Assembly: GCA_002298605.1 (NCBI GenBank)
Contig: DBKS01000063.1
Location: forward strand, 1 to 29,518
Length of the DNA: 29,518 bases
Direction: 5' to 3'
From: Bifidobacterium sp. UBA744
GTDB taxonomy: Bacteria; Actinomycetota; Actinomycetes; Actinomycetales; Bifidobacteriaceae
The position numbers and the translations under genes are program-made. How positions within the stretch are numbered: position 1 is the first letter of the stretch; each line of letters begins with the position of its first letter. Positions 8,363 through 18,120 of the stretch are shown here, piece by piece. The notes below the pieces were generated by a model. It saw only the letters and a program-made list of their open reading frames with translations, was not told where the DNA came from and did no database searches.

Positions 8363-9568
8363 TCAGGCCTGGTCGATCAGACAGGGAATCTCCATCTCCA
8401 GCATGGTTTGCGAGCCATGCACACTGGGCAGATGGGTGGCCTTCTCATTCTGGATGCGCGAATCCACTATCGTGACGCTGCCGGCGGCCTGAACCAGCAC
8501 ATCGCCCAGCATGGGCCTCACCCTCGGATCAACCGGCCCGTAGACGCCCTGCGACACGGCATCGTCGACGAGGCGCACCCGGGCCGCATCCTCCAACCGG
8601 CGCCGCCACCGAGCCGCGATGTCACGGGGATCGACGCCGTCGTCGGCGTACAGCATCAGCGAGCGCGGCTCACCCCCGACCATCGACACCCCCTGCCGCA
8701 ACTGCGGCTCGTCGGCGATGTCGATACGCCGCCCGGGGTCCGCGGTGATCATGCCGTGGTCGGCGACGATGACGATGAGCGTGCCCTTGGGCGCCATCCG
8801 GCGCAATTGGGCCAGCTGGGCGTCGATCCGCTCAAAGGCGCCGATCCACCGATCGGAGTCCCAGCCGTAGTTATGACCGACCTTATCGGCATCGCGGATA
8901 TAAAGATATGTCAGACCAGGCGTCCGGGCCGCGCGGCATGCTGCCTTGATGCGCTCCGACGGCAGTGTGCCGCCCAGATACTCGCTGCCCCGCAGCGCGG
9001 CTTCGGTCAGCGGCGATGCGGCGAATTTCGGCAATCCGGAACTCGTGGCGCGCACCTGCCGAGCCTGCAGCAGCTCGAACACGGTGGGCTGCCGCTGCAG
9101 ATCATGAGGCGGGATCGCATGCTTGAACTGGATAAGCTGGCTGAGCTCCCCGGTCACGGTATTGCGTTGCGTATAGCCGGCCATGCCGGTCAGCCCGGGG
9201 CAGGTTCCGGTGCCGAACACCCCCATGGCGGCGACCGTGGTGCTGGGAACGCAGGTGTCGATCGGCCGCTGGTTCACTGAATCGCTCATCAGCGAGCGCA
9301 GATACGGCGCGTGGCCGAGACGCATGGCGAGATTCCAGAATCCCAAACCGTCGACCAATACCACGATGGCGGATTTCGCATCGGGAAAATGCAGGGCCCG
9401 CTGCAATGCCGCGGGATCGTGGTGCACCGCGGTGGGAACCGGATGCCCTATGGCGCAGCTCAGCGCCGGCAACACTGCCGATAGGTGCCGGGCGCCGCCC
9501 CGGGTGGAATCGTCATCCCCATACTTCACGTCCGACGTCAACTGCAACAGGTCATTCATATCCGGCAT
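8363..9568 (-). CDS. Alkaline-phosphatase-superfamily phosphodiesterase / nucleotide pyrophosphatase
   Basis: Two-metal hydrolase of the type I phosphodiesterase/nucleotide pyrophosphatase family (PF01663). The superfamily's ligands are visible in order: VLVDGLG (first metal Asp), CVPSTTV with the likely Thr/Ser nucleophile, IRDADKVGHNYGW (Asp and His metal ligands) and VADHGM (Asp-His). There is no signal peptide or membrane segment, so the enzyme is probably cytosolic, and the substrate cannot be named. The start is uncertain: ATG codons at 9589, 9580, 9568 and 9559 are in frame; 9568 is chosen because GGGA lies six bases upstream, and the longest version has 408 residues. The gene converges on sepH with a 64-base spacer and is divergent from parC. 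Confidence 0.88.
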   Translation of the reverse strand: MPDMNDLLQLTSDVKYGDDDSTRGGARHLSAVLPALSCAIGHPVPTAVHHDPAALQRALHFPDAKSAIVVLVDGLGFWNLAMRLGHAPYLRSLMSDSVNQRPIDTCVPSTTVAAMGVFGTGTCPGLTGMAGYTQRNTVTGELSQLIQFKHAIPPHDLQRQPTVFELLQARQVRATSSGLPKFAASPLTEAALRGSEYLGGTLPSERIKAACRAARTPGLTYLYIRDADKVGHNYGWDSDRWIGAFERIDAQLAQLRRMAPKGTLIVIVADHGMITADPGRRIDIADEPQLRQGVSMVGGEPRSLMLYADDGVDPRDIAARWRRRLEDAARVRLVDDAVSQGVYGPVDPRVRPMLGDVLVQAAGSVTIVDSRIQNEKATHLPSVHGSQTMLEMEIPCLIDQA

Positions 9569-9700
9569 TTCGATTCCCATGCATTCCATTCAAGCACTTG
9601 GCAGCCGTGAAGGCGGCACCCAACGCGCGAAAGCGGCGAAAACCGCCGACGAATCGGCACGGGGCGGTTGCGCTCGACCGATTCCGCGGAATCCCCGAAT

Positions 9701-9729
9701 GGGACATTGGGCATAAGACACGGTAAAAT
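9701..9729 (+). promoter_or_regulatory. Putative parC promoter
   Basis: GGGACA (9701-9706, four of six matches to TTGACA) is separated by exactly 17 bases from TAAAAT (9724-9729). Predicted initiation near 9736 gives a leader of about 30 bases with GGGGAG eight bases before the ATG at 9766. It lies in the 197-base divergent spacer between the phosphodiesterase gene and parC; nothing else was recognised there. Confidence 0.5.
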
Positions 9730-9765
9730 AGGCGAGTTTGAGTCAAGAAACGGGGAGTCGCACGT

Positions 9766-12423
9766 ATGGCAACGCATCGCAAACCGGCCGCGCCGGCCTA
9801 TGATCCGCGTACGGTGAAGGAGCACATCGTCGAAACGCCACTGAACGAGGAGATGAGCAAGTCGTTCCTCGAATACGCGTATTCGGTGATTTACGCGCGA
9901 GCGCTGCCGGACGCCCGCGACGGTCTCAAGCCCGTGCAGCGACGCATCGTGTACCAGATGGGCGCCATGAATCTGACGCCCGACCGACCGTATATGAAAT
10001 CCGCCCGCGTGGTCGGCGAGGTGATGGGCAAGCTGCATCCGCATGGGGATTCGGCCATTTACGAAGCCATGGTGCGTCTTGCCCAGCCCTTCGCCATGAG
10101 ACTGCCGCTGGTGGACGGCCACGGCAATTTCGGTTCCCTGGATGACGGGCCCGCGGCCTCCCGATACACCGAGGCCAGACTCGCCCCGGCCGCCCTGGGC
10201 ATGAACGCCGACATCGACCAGGACACGGTGGATTATGTTCCCAACTACGACAACAAGCTCAAAGAGCCTACTGTGCTGCCCAGCGCCATCCCCAACCTGC
10301 TGGTCAACGGCGGTTCCGGCATTGCGGTGGGCATGGCGACGAACATGCCGACCCACAACCTCGGCGAGGTCATCAACGCCGCCAAATATCTGATGGCGCA
10401 TCCCGACGCCACGCTTGAGGAGCTCATGCGCTTTGTGCCCGGTCCGGACCTGCCCGGCGGCGGGATCATCGTGGGCCGCACCGGCATTCGCGAGGCCTAT
10501 GAGACCGGGCGAGGCGTGTTCACCACACGTTCGGCGACGCATGTCGAAAACGTCACGGCCAGGAAAAAGGCCATCGTCGTTACCGAACTGCCGTTCATGG
10601 TTGGCCCCGAACGCGTCCTCGAACGCATTTCGGAGGGCGTGAAGTCACGCAAGCTCGAGGGGATCTCCGGCGCGATCGATTTGACGGACCGCCATAACGG
10701 CACCCGGCTGGTCATAGAGATCAAAACCGGGTTCGACCCCAACGCCGTGCTGGCCCAGTTGTTCAAGCACACGCCGCTGCAGGACAATTTCTCCATCAAC
10801 AATGTGGCGCTGGTGGACGGGCGCCCGCATACCATGGGACTGAAGGAACTGCTCTCGGTATGGATCGACCATCGCCGCACGGTGGTCCGCAGACGCAGCG
10901 AGTTCCGCAAGGACAAGGCGCTGGAACGGCTGCATCTGGTCGAGGGTCTGTTGCTCGCCCTGATCGACATCGACGAGGTCATTCAGGTGATCCGCACTTC
11001 GGATGACGCGGATAGCGCCAAAACCCGCTTGATGGCGGTATTCGACCTCGACGAGACCCAGGCGCAGTACATCCTCGATCTACGCCTGCGCCGACTGACC
11101 AGGATGAGTCGCGTTGAGCTTGAAGCCGAACGCGACGATCTCAAACGGCAGATCGAGCAGCTGGACGCGATTCTGGCTTCCTCTGAAGAGCTGGACCGCG
11201 TGGTCGTTGCCGAAATGGACGAGGCCGCCGGCAAATGGGGTACTCCCCGACGCACGGTGATTCTCGACGCCGATGAGACGGGTACGCTCACACCCGTTCA
11301 GGCACAGGGCGAATCCGGTGTGCCCACATCCGCGCTGGAGGCCGCCCGCGCCGTCAGTTCGGTATCCGACGCCGCCGATGCCGCGGCGGCCGCTGCAGCC
11401 GCAAAGAAGGCCGGCGAGGACGAAGTCGCTTCGGCGATGCTGCAGATGGCCGACGAACCGTGCGTGGTGATGATGAGCGCCTCGGGTCTGATCGCCCGGA
11501 CGACGCCCAGCGCCATGGATGTATGGAATTCACGGTCCGCCGCCGACGGCCGCGTCGCCGAGGATACGATCACTTCGATCTTCGCCACCACCACGCGTGC
11601 AATCTACGGTTTGGTGACGTCGGCCGGACGTCTGGTGCTGGCCCATGTAGCCGACCTGCCGTCAATCGCCGCTTCGACGGTGCTGTCGGCGGCCGGCGGC
11701 GTAAAGGCCGACGAGCTGATAACCATGACGGAAAACACGGACGCCGTCCCCGGCGAGCATGTGGTCACCGCGGTGTCCATGGCCGCCGGCGCCGCCCCCC
11801 TGGCCATCGGTACGCGCAACGGCGTGGTGAAGCGTTGGAACCGCGAAGCTCCGACCACGATGGATTCCTGGCCCGTTATCGATCTGAAGGACGGCGACAC
11901 CGTAATGTTCGCGGCACCCGCCGCCGACGACGACCGGTTGGTATTCATTTCATCCGATTCGTCGCTGCTGACGTTCGCGGCCTCGAATGTACGCCCGCAG
12001 GGTCGCACCGCCGCGGGCATGGCGGGCATCAAACTCGCCGTCGGCCAGCATGTGGCGACGTTCAACGTCGTTCCTTCCGGCAAGATCGCCTGGACCTACG
12101 AGGAAGGCGACAATGGTCTGACCAGTGCGTCCGGAGCCGTGGTGCTGACCGTGGCGGGGGACGCCGACGCCTTGCCCGGAACCGACAATGGCGCGGCCAA
12201 AGTCACACCGCTCGAGATGTACCCCACCAAGGGACGCGCCACCGGAGGCGTACGATCCCAGCGTTTTCTCAAAGGCCAGAATACCGTGCTGCTGGCGTGG
12301 GTGGGCGCATATCCGCTGCATGCGACCACCGAGGGCGGCACTCCGGTCGAGCTGCCCAAGCCGGATATGCGCCGTGACGGTTCGGGCGCCGATCTGGCCA
12401 ATCCGATCGCGTTTGTGAGCTGA
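9766..12423 (+). CDS. parC: DNA topoisomerase IV subunit A
   Basis: Breakage-reunion subunit of a type IIA topoisomerase, 885 residues, which unlinks daughter chromosomes with ParE. The winged-helix active site has the catalytic Tyr134 in SRYTEARL, and the quinolone-determining segment HPHGDSAIYEAM (91-102) carries Glu100 as in ParC rather than the Asp usual in GyrA. IAVGMATNMPTHN is the conserved DNA-gate sequence. An Ala-rich linker (about 515-555) separates the core from a beta-pinwheel C-terminal domain. A canonical GyrA box (QRRGGKG) is absent, which favours ParC over GyrA; the partner parE lies 7 kb away on the other strand. GGGGAG precedes the ATG by eight bases. Fluoroquinolone-target residues look wild type (Ser96, Glu100). 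Confidence 0.92.
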   Translation: MATHRKPAAPAYDPRTVKEHIVETPLNEEMSKSFLEYAYSVIYARALPDARDGLKPVQRRIVYQMGAMNLTPDRPYMKSARVVGEVMGKLHPHGDSAIYEAMVRLAQPFAMRLPLVDGHGNFGSLDDGPAASRYTEARLAPAALGMNADIDQDTVDYVPNYDNKLKEPTVLPSAIPNLLVNGGSGIAVGMATNMPTHNLGEVINAAKYLMAHPDATLEELMRFVPGPDLPGGGIIVGRTGIREAYETGRGVFTTRSATHVENVTARKKAIVVTELPFMVGPERVLERISEGVKSRKLEGISGAIDLTDRHNGTRLVIEIKTGFDPNAVLAQLFKHTPLQDNFSINNVALVDGRPHTMGLKELLSVWIDHRRTVVRRRSEFRKDKALERLHLVEGLLLALIDIDEVIQVIRTSDDADSAKTRLMAVFDLDETQAQYILDLRLRRLTRMSRVELEAERDDLKRQIEQLDAILASSEELDRVVVAEMDEAAGKWGTPRRTVILDADETGTLTPVQAQGESGVPTSALEAARAVSSVSDAADAAAAAAAAKKAGEDEVASAMLQMADEPCVVMMSASGLIARTTPSAMDVWNSRSAADGRVAEDTITSIFATTTRAIYGLVTSAGRLVLAHVADLPSIAASTVLSAAGGVKADELITMTENTDAVPGEHVVTAVSMAAGAAPLAIGTRNGVVKRWNREAPTTMDSWPVIDLKDGDTVMFAAPAADDDRLVFISSDSSLLTFAASNVRPQGRTAAGMAGIKLAVGQHVATFNVVPSGKIAWTYEEGDNGLTSASGAVVLTVAGDADALPGTDNGAAKVTPLEMYPTKGRATGGVRSQRFLKGQNTVLLAWVGAYPLHATTEGGTPVELPKPDMRRDGSGADLANPIAFVS

Positions 12424-12488
12424 GACGTTGCATGGCATCAACAGTCAGCTGATGTCATTCTGCGGTATCGAAGGCGCTGATACGGCGA

Positions 12489-12523
12489 GAGATGGCGGAG
12501 ACATACCAGCCGCGTGCCATCTC
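12489..12523. terminator. Possible hairpin between the convergent parC and lhr genes
   Basis: Arms GAGATGGC (12489-12496) and GCCATCTC (12516-12523) form a perfect 8-bp stem with a 19-base loop in the 111-base convergent spacer. There is no T-run, so this is a weak call supported mainly by location. Confidence 0.3.
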
Positions 12524-12534
12524 GTCGAACACGG

Positions 12535-15500
12535 CTAGCGATACAGGGTCATGCCTTGAGGTGTGGGAGTGAAGCCGGCCTGGTGCAGGGCGCGCGTCCA
12601 GGGATTGCGAATGCCGCAGGGCCGGCCGTTGACATCGCCGATGGTAACGGATCCCGTAGGAATGCGCTGCAACGTATATGCCAGCTCGTGCAGCGCCGGA
12701 GCGGCGTCATCACCCCAGATCGTCAGATGCCTGGCCTTGGGCGCGGCGAAAACCGCCGGGGCGCCGTCTTTGAACACCACGATGGAGCCGTCGCGACGCG
12801 CCGGTTTGGCGGCACCTTCGGGCAATGGCGGCCATGCAACCGCGGAACCGGCAAGCGAGGCGGGATCAAGCGCGGAAACCGCGACCGGATCCTGACGCCG
12901 TCCGTCATCAGCGGCAAAGCGAGAGGCAAAGCGACGCAGCTCGTCCACAGTGTCCTTGGCTGCGAACTGTGCGGCGCCAAAACCTTGCACGAACATGCCA
13001 CGAACCACCAGCCCATGCTCTTCCATGCGTCTGAGCACCGGGTACAGTGCGGAGAATCCGCCGGGAATCCCCTCATGATCGATCAGTGGCTGTGCGATTA
13101 CGCCATAGCGGTCCAACAGGGTTTCGACACGGGCAATGGCGGATTGCTCCGCACTTGCCGGATTGCCGCACACGGCCATCCACAGACCACCCATTGACGC
13201 GGGTCTGGTTGGCGCAGGTCCGGAATCGAATCGGCCGTAGGCTCGCAAGCGCCGCCGCATGCCGGCTGAGGTATGCGGAGCCCGAATCGCGCCATTCAGT
13301 GCCCGGACCGGCGACAATGAGCTATTCGTCACGGCCCCCTGCCATACCAATGACCATAAGGCCTGTTCGAATTGGCCGTTTGACCATGCTTTGGCCACGA
13401 TCTCACCGGTGCGTTCGTCCACGTCGGGGGCGATCTCGTTCCATCGTTGCCGAACGCGGTCGGCAAGCTGATCCGCCCGATACGCGCCTCCGGATGCCAT
13501 CACATCGAGAATGACATCCGGCAAAGTCCCCGTACCCGCGTCCTTGCAAGCCGGCCATGATGAGTCATCGCCGCGCAGCCAGATCGAATCAGCGGTATAG
13601 AACGATATGGTGCCAGCTTCGCCGACTTTGCCGGTGCCGTTGCCAGCGCCAACCCAGATGATTCCGCCGGCCGACAGCAGCTCATCCAAATCCGCGGACC
13701 GGTAATCCCTGACTCGCGCCGGAAACACACTGGTCTCCCAGACCTCGAGCGACAACGCCACGCCTTCCAGCTGTTCGATGACGCGCAGCAGACCGTCCGC
13801 CCCCTCATAGCGTTCCGAGCCAACCGAACCGACGCCCTGGCGATCCAGCAGAAACGACTGATACACGTTTTGGCCTACCGGGCGAATCGCCTTGCGCGCA
13901 TTGCTGAGGGACAGGGCGCGAATGCGGCGGAACACCTCGACGTGCATCCACTGGTCCGTCGAAGCGTCGTGAGTGAAACGCCCATGCAGCACATCACCAC
14001 GGGATGCGAGATCATCCAGGGTATGGACAACGGCGGCCGCATCAAAGCCCAATGCGCTGATTGCGTCATCCGCCGAGAACGGGCCGTGCGTTTTGGCATA
14101 CCGGGTGACGCGCCCCACAACATCGTCACAGGCCAGGTCATTCCAGAACGTATGGGACGCCAGCCGCCGTTCAACCTCATCGATGGCTTGAGCGTCCAGT
14201 ACCGGCGACATATCGTCGGAGCCGAGCAATCGTTCCAACGCCTGTGGATCCACCGACAGCAGCTGCGCGCTGCGCTCGGCCTGCGGCACGTCGTATTGGT
14301 ACATCACCTGTCCCATGCAGCCGAACAGCAGGTTCTCGGCAAACGGCGACGGCTGCTTGGTCTCAACGACGCTCAGCGCCACTGCGCCATCGTTGAGACG
14401 ACCCATCAGCTCGCGCAACGACGGCAGGTCGTACACATCCTGCAGGCATTCGCGTGCGGTTTCCAGCAGGAGCGGGAAATTCCGCCGGGTTCGGGCGGCG
14501 CCGAGCAATTGGGAGGCTCGCAGTCGCTGTTGCCACAACGGCACGCGTTTGCCCGGACTCCTGCGGGGCAGGAACAATGATCTGGCGGCGCATTCGCGGA
14601 ATCTGGCGGCAAACAGCACCGATTCGCCAACCTGCATTTCAACGTCACGCACAATATCATCCGGGTCGAAAACGACCAACTCCCGCAGATCACCCTGCAT
14701 GCTCACGCCATCGGGCAATCGGAGGACAATGCCGTCGTCGGCGGCGCAGATCTGGCCATCGAATCCGTAGCGCTGTCTGATGCGATGCGATATGGCCATG
14801 GCCCATGGCTCATGCACACGCCGACCAAATGGCGAATGCACAATAACACGCCAGTCACCCTCCTCATCGGGGCACTGTTCGACGATCAGAACTCTGTCGT
14901 TTGGAACGGCGCCGGTGGCGGCGCGCTGCTCACGCAGCAGCTGGGCGAGGTTGGCCGTGGCGTTGCCGTCCAGCCCATCCGCCTGCAACCGTTGAAAAAA
15001 CGCCAACCCGAATTCTCCACCGCCATCACCAGGGTTCGTCTGCAGCGCGGCTTCGGCGCTGCGCAGAAAATCTCCGATCGCCCGCCCGAATTCAGCGCCA
15101 CGGCCCGCACCCTCACCATGCCAGAACGGCAGCCGTGCGGTACGCCCGGGCGCCGGGGTGACTACAACGCGGTCGCGTGTGATCTCCTTGATCTGCCATG
15201 TCGACGTGCCCAGCGTAATGACATCGCCGACGCGCGATTCATAGACCATCTCCTCATCCAACTCGCCAACGCGACGGGGGCCCTTGCCGGCCTCGGCCTC
15301 GGGCAGCACCACCGTATAGAGCCCACGGTCCGGAATCGTGCCGCCGGAGGTGACGGCCAGCCGTTGCGCGCCGGGGCGGGCGGCAATGCGGCCCGTTTCC
15401 TCGTTCATCATCAGAGGCGGCCGAAAGGCGGAGAAATCCTCGGTGTTGTAGGCGCCGGTCATCATATCCACCACCGCGTCGAAATCCCCGCGCGCCAGGG

Positions 15501-17085
15501 TGGCGAATGGCGCGGCGCGGCGGATCAGACGATACCAATGATCGTCGTCCAAGTCCTCCATGGAGGCCGCCGCCACGGTGTGCTGGGCGAGAATATCGAG
15601 TGGACTGCGAGGCATGGCGACCGCCTCGATGTCGCCGGCGCGCATCGCCTCCACACTGGCGGTCGCACCGATGATCTGCTCGCGAGTCAGCGGATAGAAC
15701 AACGCATGCGAAACGCCGCCCACACGATGGTCGGCACGCCCCACACGTTGCAGACCACTGGCCACGCTCAGGGGCGGGGCGATCTGGATCACCAGATCGA
15801 CCGAGCCCATGTCAATGCCGAGTTCCAGGCTGCTGGTCGCCACGACGCAGCGCAAACGCCCCCGTTTCAGATCCTCTTCGATGCGCTTGCGCCTGTCCTT
15901 CGACACGGAGCCGTGATGCGCCATGGCGATGACATCACCATCGTTATGCGAGCCAACCAGCATAGTGGTGGATCCGACTACGGCGTCATAGTGTTTGGCG
16001 AAGTTCTCGTGGCCCTCCGGCGACCCCATCTCTCGCGAGACGGGCAATGGCCCATGGGATTGCCCGGCATTCCCCACACGCTGCGTATAGAGGTCGTTCA
16101 GCCGGGCGGTGAGTTTCTCCGCCAAGCCACGTGAATTGACGAACACAAGCGTGGTGCGATGGGCCAGCACTTCATCAAGCACGCTGCTCTCGATCGCCGG
16201 CCATATCGAACCGCCCGAACCATCCGAAGACGCGCCCATGCCGCCTGCGAGACGCCCCGCATCCGACAATGACAGATCCTGCATGTCGGGCAACGGCTCG
16301 ACGAGCTTGACATCCATCGTCGGCGACATGCCCGCATTCACCACGTCGATCTGTTGAGCGCCGCCCACGAATCGGGCGATCTCCCCAACCGGACGCACCG
16401 TGGCCGACAGCCCGATGCGCTGCACATGGCTGACGGCGCCGTGAGCGTCGGCGTCGACCGGGAGTCCCAGCTTTTCACCGCCAATCAGCGCATCCAACCG
16501 TTCCAGGCTCACAGCCAGATGCGCACCTCGCTTGGTTCCCGCAATCGCATGCACCTCATCGACGATCACCGTGGTCACCGTGCGCAAGATCCTGCGCGCC
16601 TTGGATGTCAGCAGGAGATACAACGATTCCGGAGTGGTGACGAGAATATCCGGGGGATGGGAGACAATGCGCCGCCGCTCATCGGCGGGGGTATCGCCGG
16701 AACGTATGGCGACCGTGACGCGAAGCGGGCTGCCGGACTCTTGGGCGATGCCCTCCAGCGGACGCATCAGGTTCCTTGCCACGTCCGCGCCCAGCGCCTT
16801 GAGTGGTGAAACATACAGCACGCTGACACCGCGCGCGGAAGAGCGGCCGCTTGCCAGCCTGCCTGATTGGGGCGGATCGTCTTCCGCTGCGCGCTGCATC
16901 AGCCCGTCTATGGCCGACAGGAACGCGGCCAGGGTTTTGCCCGACCCCGTAGGCGCGAGAATAAGCGCATTCCGGCCAGTTGCTATGACGGGCCAAGCCT
17001 TGCTTTGCACATCGGTGGGCCCGGCAAACGCATGCTTGAACCACGCCCGCGTGGGCTTCGCAAACAGATCCAAGCAATCGTACAT
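12535..17085 (-). CDS. lhr: Large Lhr-type ATP-dependent DNA helicase
   Basis: Superfamily 2 helicase of the long Lhr group, 1516 residues, close to the length of other Lhr proteins; family members are 3'-5' DNA helicases linked to DNA repair. Motif I (PTGSGKT) is at 45-51, DEVH at 176-179, SATV at 227-230, and motif VI QRVGRADHR at 446-454. A winged helix and the beta-barrel follow the RecA domains, and the long C-terminal half corresponds to the Lhr-CTD. A longer frame reaches 17145, but the ATG at 17085 starts at the usual point of the family, just before the helicase core. There is no ribosome-binding site before it; instead CATAAT ends seven bases upstream, suggesting a leaderless message. 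It is the last gene of the minus-strand run, 60 bases after the kinase gene. Confidence 0.93.
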   Translation of the reverse strand: MYDCLDLFAKPTRAWFKHAFAGPTDVQSKAWPVIATGRNALILAPTGSGKTLAAFLSAIDGLMQRAAEDDPPQSGRLASGRSSARGVSVLYVSPLKALGADVARNLMRPLEGIAQESGSPLRVTVAIRSGDTPADERRRIVSHPPDILVTTPESLYLLLTSKARRILRTVTTVIVDEVHAIAGTKRGAHLAVSLERLDALIGGEKLGLPVDADAHGAVSHVQRIGLSATVRPVGEIARFVGGAQQIDVVNAGMSPTMDVKLVEPLPDMQDLSLSDAGRLAGGMGASSDGSGGSIWPAIESSVLDEVLAHRTTLVFVNSRGLAEKLTARLNDLYTQRVGNAGQSHGPLPVSREMGSPEGHENFAKHYDAVVGSTTMLVGSHNDGDVIAMAHHGSVSKDRRKRIEEDLKRGRLRCVVATSSLELGIDMGSVDLVIQIAPPLSVASGLQRVGRADHRVGGVSHALFYPLTREQIIGATASVEAMRAGDIEAVAMPRSPLDILAQHTVAAASMEDLDDDHWYRLIRRAAPFATLARGDFDAVVDMMTGAYNTEDFSAFRPPLMMNEETGRIAARPGAQRLAVTSGGTIPDRGLYTVVLPEAEAGKGPRRVGELDEEMVYESRVGDVITLGTSTWQIKEITRDRVVVTPAPGRTARLPFWHGEGAGRGAEFGRAIGDFLRSAEAALQTNPGDGGGEFGLAFFQRLQADGLDGNATANLAQLLREQRAATGAVPNDRVLIVEQCPDEEGDWRVIVHSPFGRRVHEPWAMAISHRIRQRYGFDGQICAADDGIVLRLPDGVSMQGDLRELVVFDPDDIVRDVEMQVGESVLFAARFRECAARSLFLPRRSPGKRVPLWQQRLRASQLLGAARTRRNFPLLLETARECLQDVYDLPSLRELMGRLNDGAVALSVVETKQPSPFAENLLFGCMGQVMYQYDVPQAERSAQLLSVDPQALERLLGSDDMSPVLDAQAIDEVERRLASHTFWNDLACDDVVGRVTRYAKTHGPFSADDAISALGFDAAAVVHTLDDLASRGDVLHGRFTHDASTDQWMHVEVFRRIRALSLSNARKAIRPVGQNVYQSFLLDRQGVGSVGSERYEGADGLLRVIEQLEGVALSLEVWETSVFPARVRDYRSADLDELLSAGGIIWVGAGNGTGKVGEAGTISFYTADSIWLRGDDSSWPACKDAGTGTLPDVILDVMASGGAYRADQLADRVRQRWNEIAPDVDERTGEIVAKAWSNGQFEQALWSLVWQGAVTNSSLSPVRALNGAIRAPHTSAGMRRRLRAYGRFDSGPAPTRPASMGGLWMAVCGNPASAEQSAIARVETLLDRYGVIAQPLIDHEGIPGGFSALYPVLRRMEEHGLVVRGMFVQGFGAAQFAAKDTVDELRRFASRFAADDGRRQDPVAVSALDPASLAGSAVAWPPLPEGAAKPARRDGSIVVFKDGAPAVFAAPKARHLTIWGDDAAPALHELAYTLQRIPTGSVTIGDVNGRPCGIRNPWTRALHQAGFTPTPQGMTLYR

Positions 17086-17092
17086 ATGTTCG

Positions 17093-17098
17093 ATTATG
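17093..17098 (-). promoter_or_regulatory. Putative -10 hexamer for a leaderless lhr transcript
   Basis: CATAAT on the minus strand (five of six matches to TATAAT) is separated from the lhr ATG by seven bases, so transcription would begin at or next to the start codon. No -35 box at normal spacing and no Shine-Dalgarno sequence were seen. Confidence 0.4.
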
Positions 17099-17145
17099 GC
17101 GTTTGGGCATGACAACCGCCCCGCCGGCGGCCCGGCCCGCCCCAC

Positions 17146-18120
17146 TCAACCGGCGAAGCGGTCCACCACCTGTCGCGCGGTTCCGTACGAGGCCTGAGCG
17201 CCATACCCCGTCGCCGCGTAGGCGGACACATACGAACCCAACCGAGCGGACTGGGCAAGCGTCAGACCGGCCGCAAGCCCGGCGAGAATCGTTCCCATAA
17301 ACGAGTCGCCACAGCCGGTGGTGTCCACCGCAGGCACACGCACCGGCGCAATGCGATGCTTCACCTCGCCGTCAAACACCATGGAGCCGTCGCCGCCCAG
17401 CGTGATCACCGAACGCGAAAAACCGAACTGAGCCATGCGATGCGCCACCTCATCCCAGTCCAGCCCGGCTCCGCCACTCGCATCCATCGAGGCGACGCCC
17501 AACAGCCGAGCCGCCTCATGTTCGTTCACGAGCAGAATATCCGCATCCTCCACCAACTGCGCAGGCAGCTCGGCGACGAACGGCGAATCGTTCAGCAGCA
17601 CCGTCGCCCCCGCCTCATGGGCGACATGCGCGGCAGCGACCACCGTGTCCATCGGGCTTTCCAGGCACAGGCCAAGCACCGAAGCCGCGGCCAGCGCCTC
17701 TCGATGCCGTTCGATGTAGTCCACATCCACCAAGGCATTCGACCCGGGCGAGTACACAACGGTGTTCTCGCCGCCGGTCTCCACGGTAATCATCGTGGTT
17801 CCGCTGGGCCCCTCGGCATGCCTGACCTGCGACGTATCGACGCCGGCGTCTGCGAGACGGCCAAGCAGAAAATCGGCGTTGTCATCGGACCCCACGGCGC
17901 CATACATGCGCACACAGGCACCGAGCAGCGCCGCGCTCGCCGCCTGGTTCGCGGATTTTCCACCAGGCAGGATCCGCAGCGGACCGCCGTTCACGGTCTC
18001 CCCCGGCCCCGGCAGACGGTCCGCCGTCACGGTATAGTCGGCATTCATCGACCCTACGATCGCCACGGAACGTTCCGTTGTTCCCAGTCCCAACAGGCGC
18101 GCGCTCAAAGCCTCATTCAT
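17146..18120 (-). CDS. rbsK: Ribokinase-like PfkB-family sugar kinase
   Basis: ATP-dependent carbohydrate kinase of the ribokinase/PfkB superfamily, 324 residues, probably phosphorylating ribose or a related sugar or nucleoside. The N-terminal substrate-binding strand reads VGSMNADY (22-29), the glycine-rich sugar-binding loop is PGGKSANQA (52-60; ribokinases usually have KG), and the second signature DTTGCGDSF (266-274) supplies the catalytic base Asp272. Cys270 replaces the Ala/Gly/Ser normally found in this anion-hole loop. The ATG at 18120 overlaps the end of the MFS gene by eight bases (ATG at 18129 is an alternative), which points to translational coupling and to the transporter delivering the kinase's substrate. 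Assignment to the family is firm; the exact substrate is not. Confidence 0.85.
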   Translation of the reverse strand: MNEALSARLLGLGTTERSVAIVGSMNADYTVTADRLPGPGETVNGGPLRILPGGKSANQAASAALLGACVRMYGAVGSDDNADFLLGRLADAGVDTSQVRHAEGPSGTTMITVETGGENTVVYSPGSNALVDVDYIERHREALAAASVLGLCLESPMDTVVAAAHVAHEAGATVLLNDSPFVAELPAQLVEDADILLVNEHEAARLLGVASMDASGGAGLDWDEVAHRMAQFGFSRSVITLGGDGSMVFDGEVKHRIAPVRVPAVDTTGCGDSFMGTILAGLAAGLTLAQSARLGSYVSAYAATGYGAQASYGTARQVVDRFAG

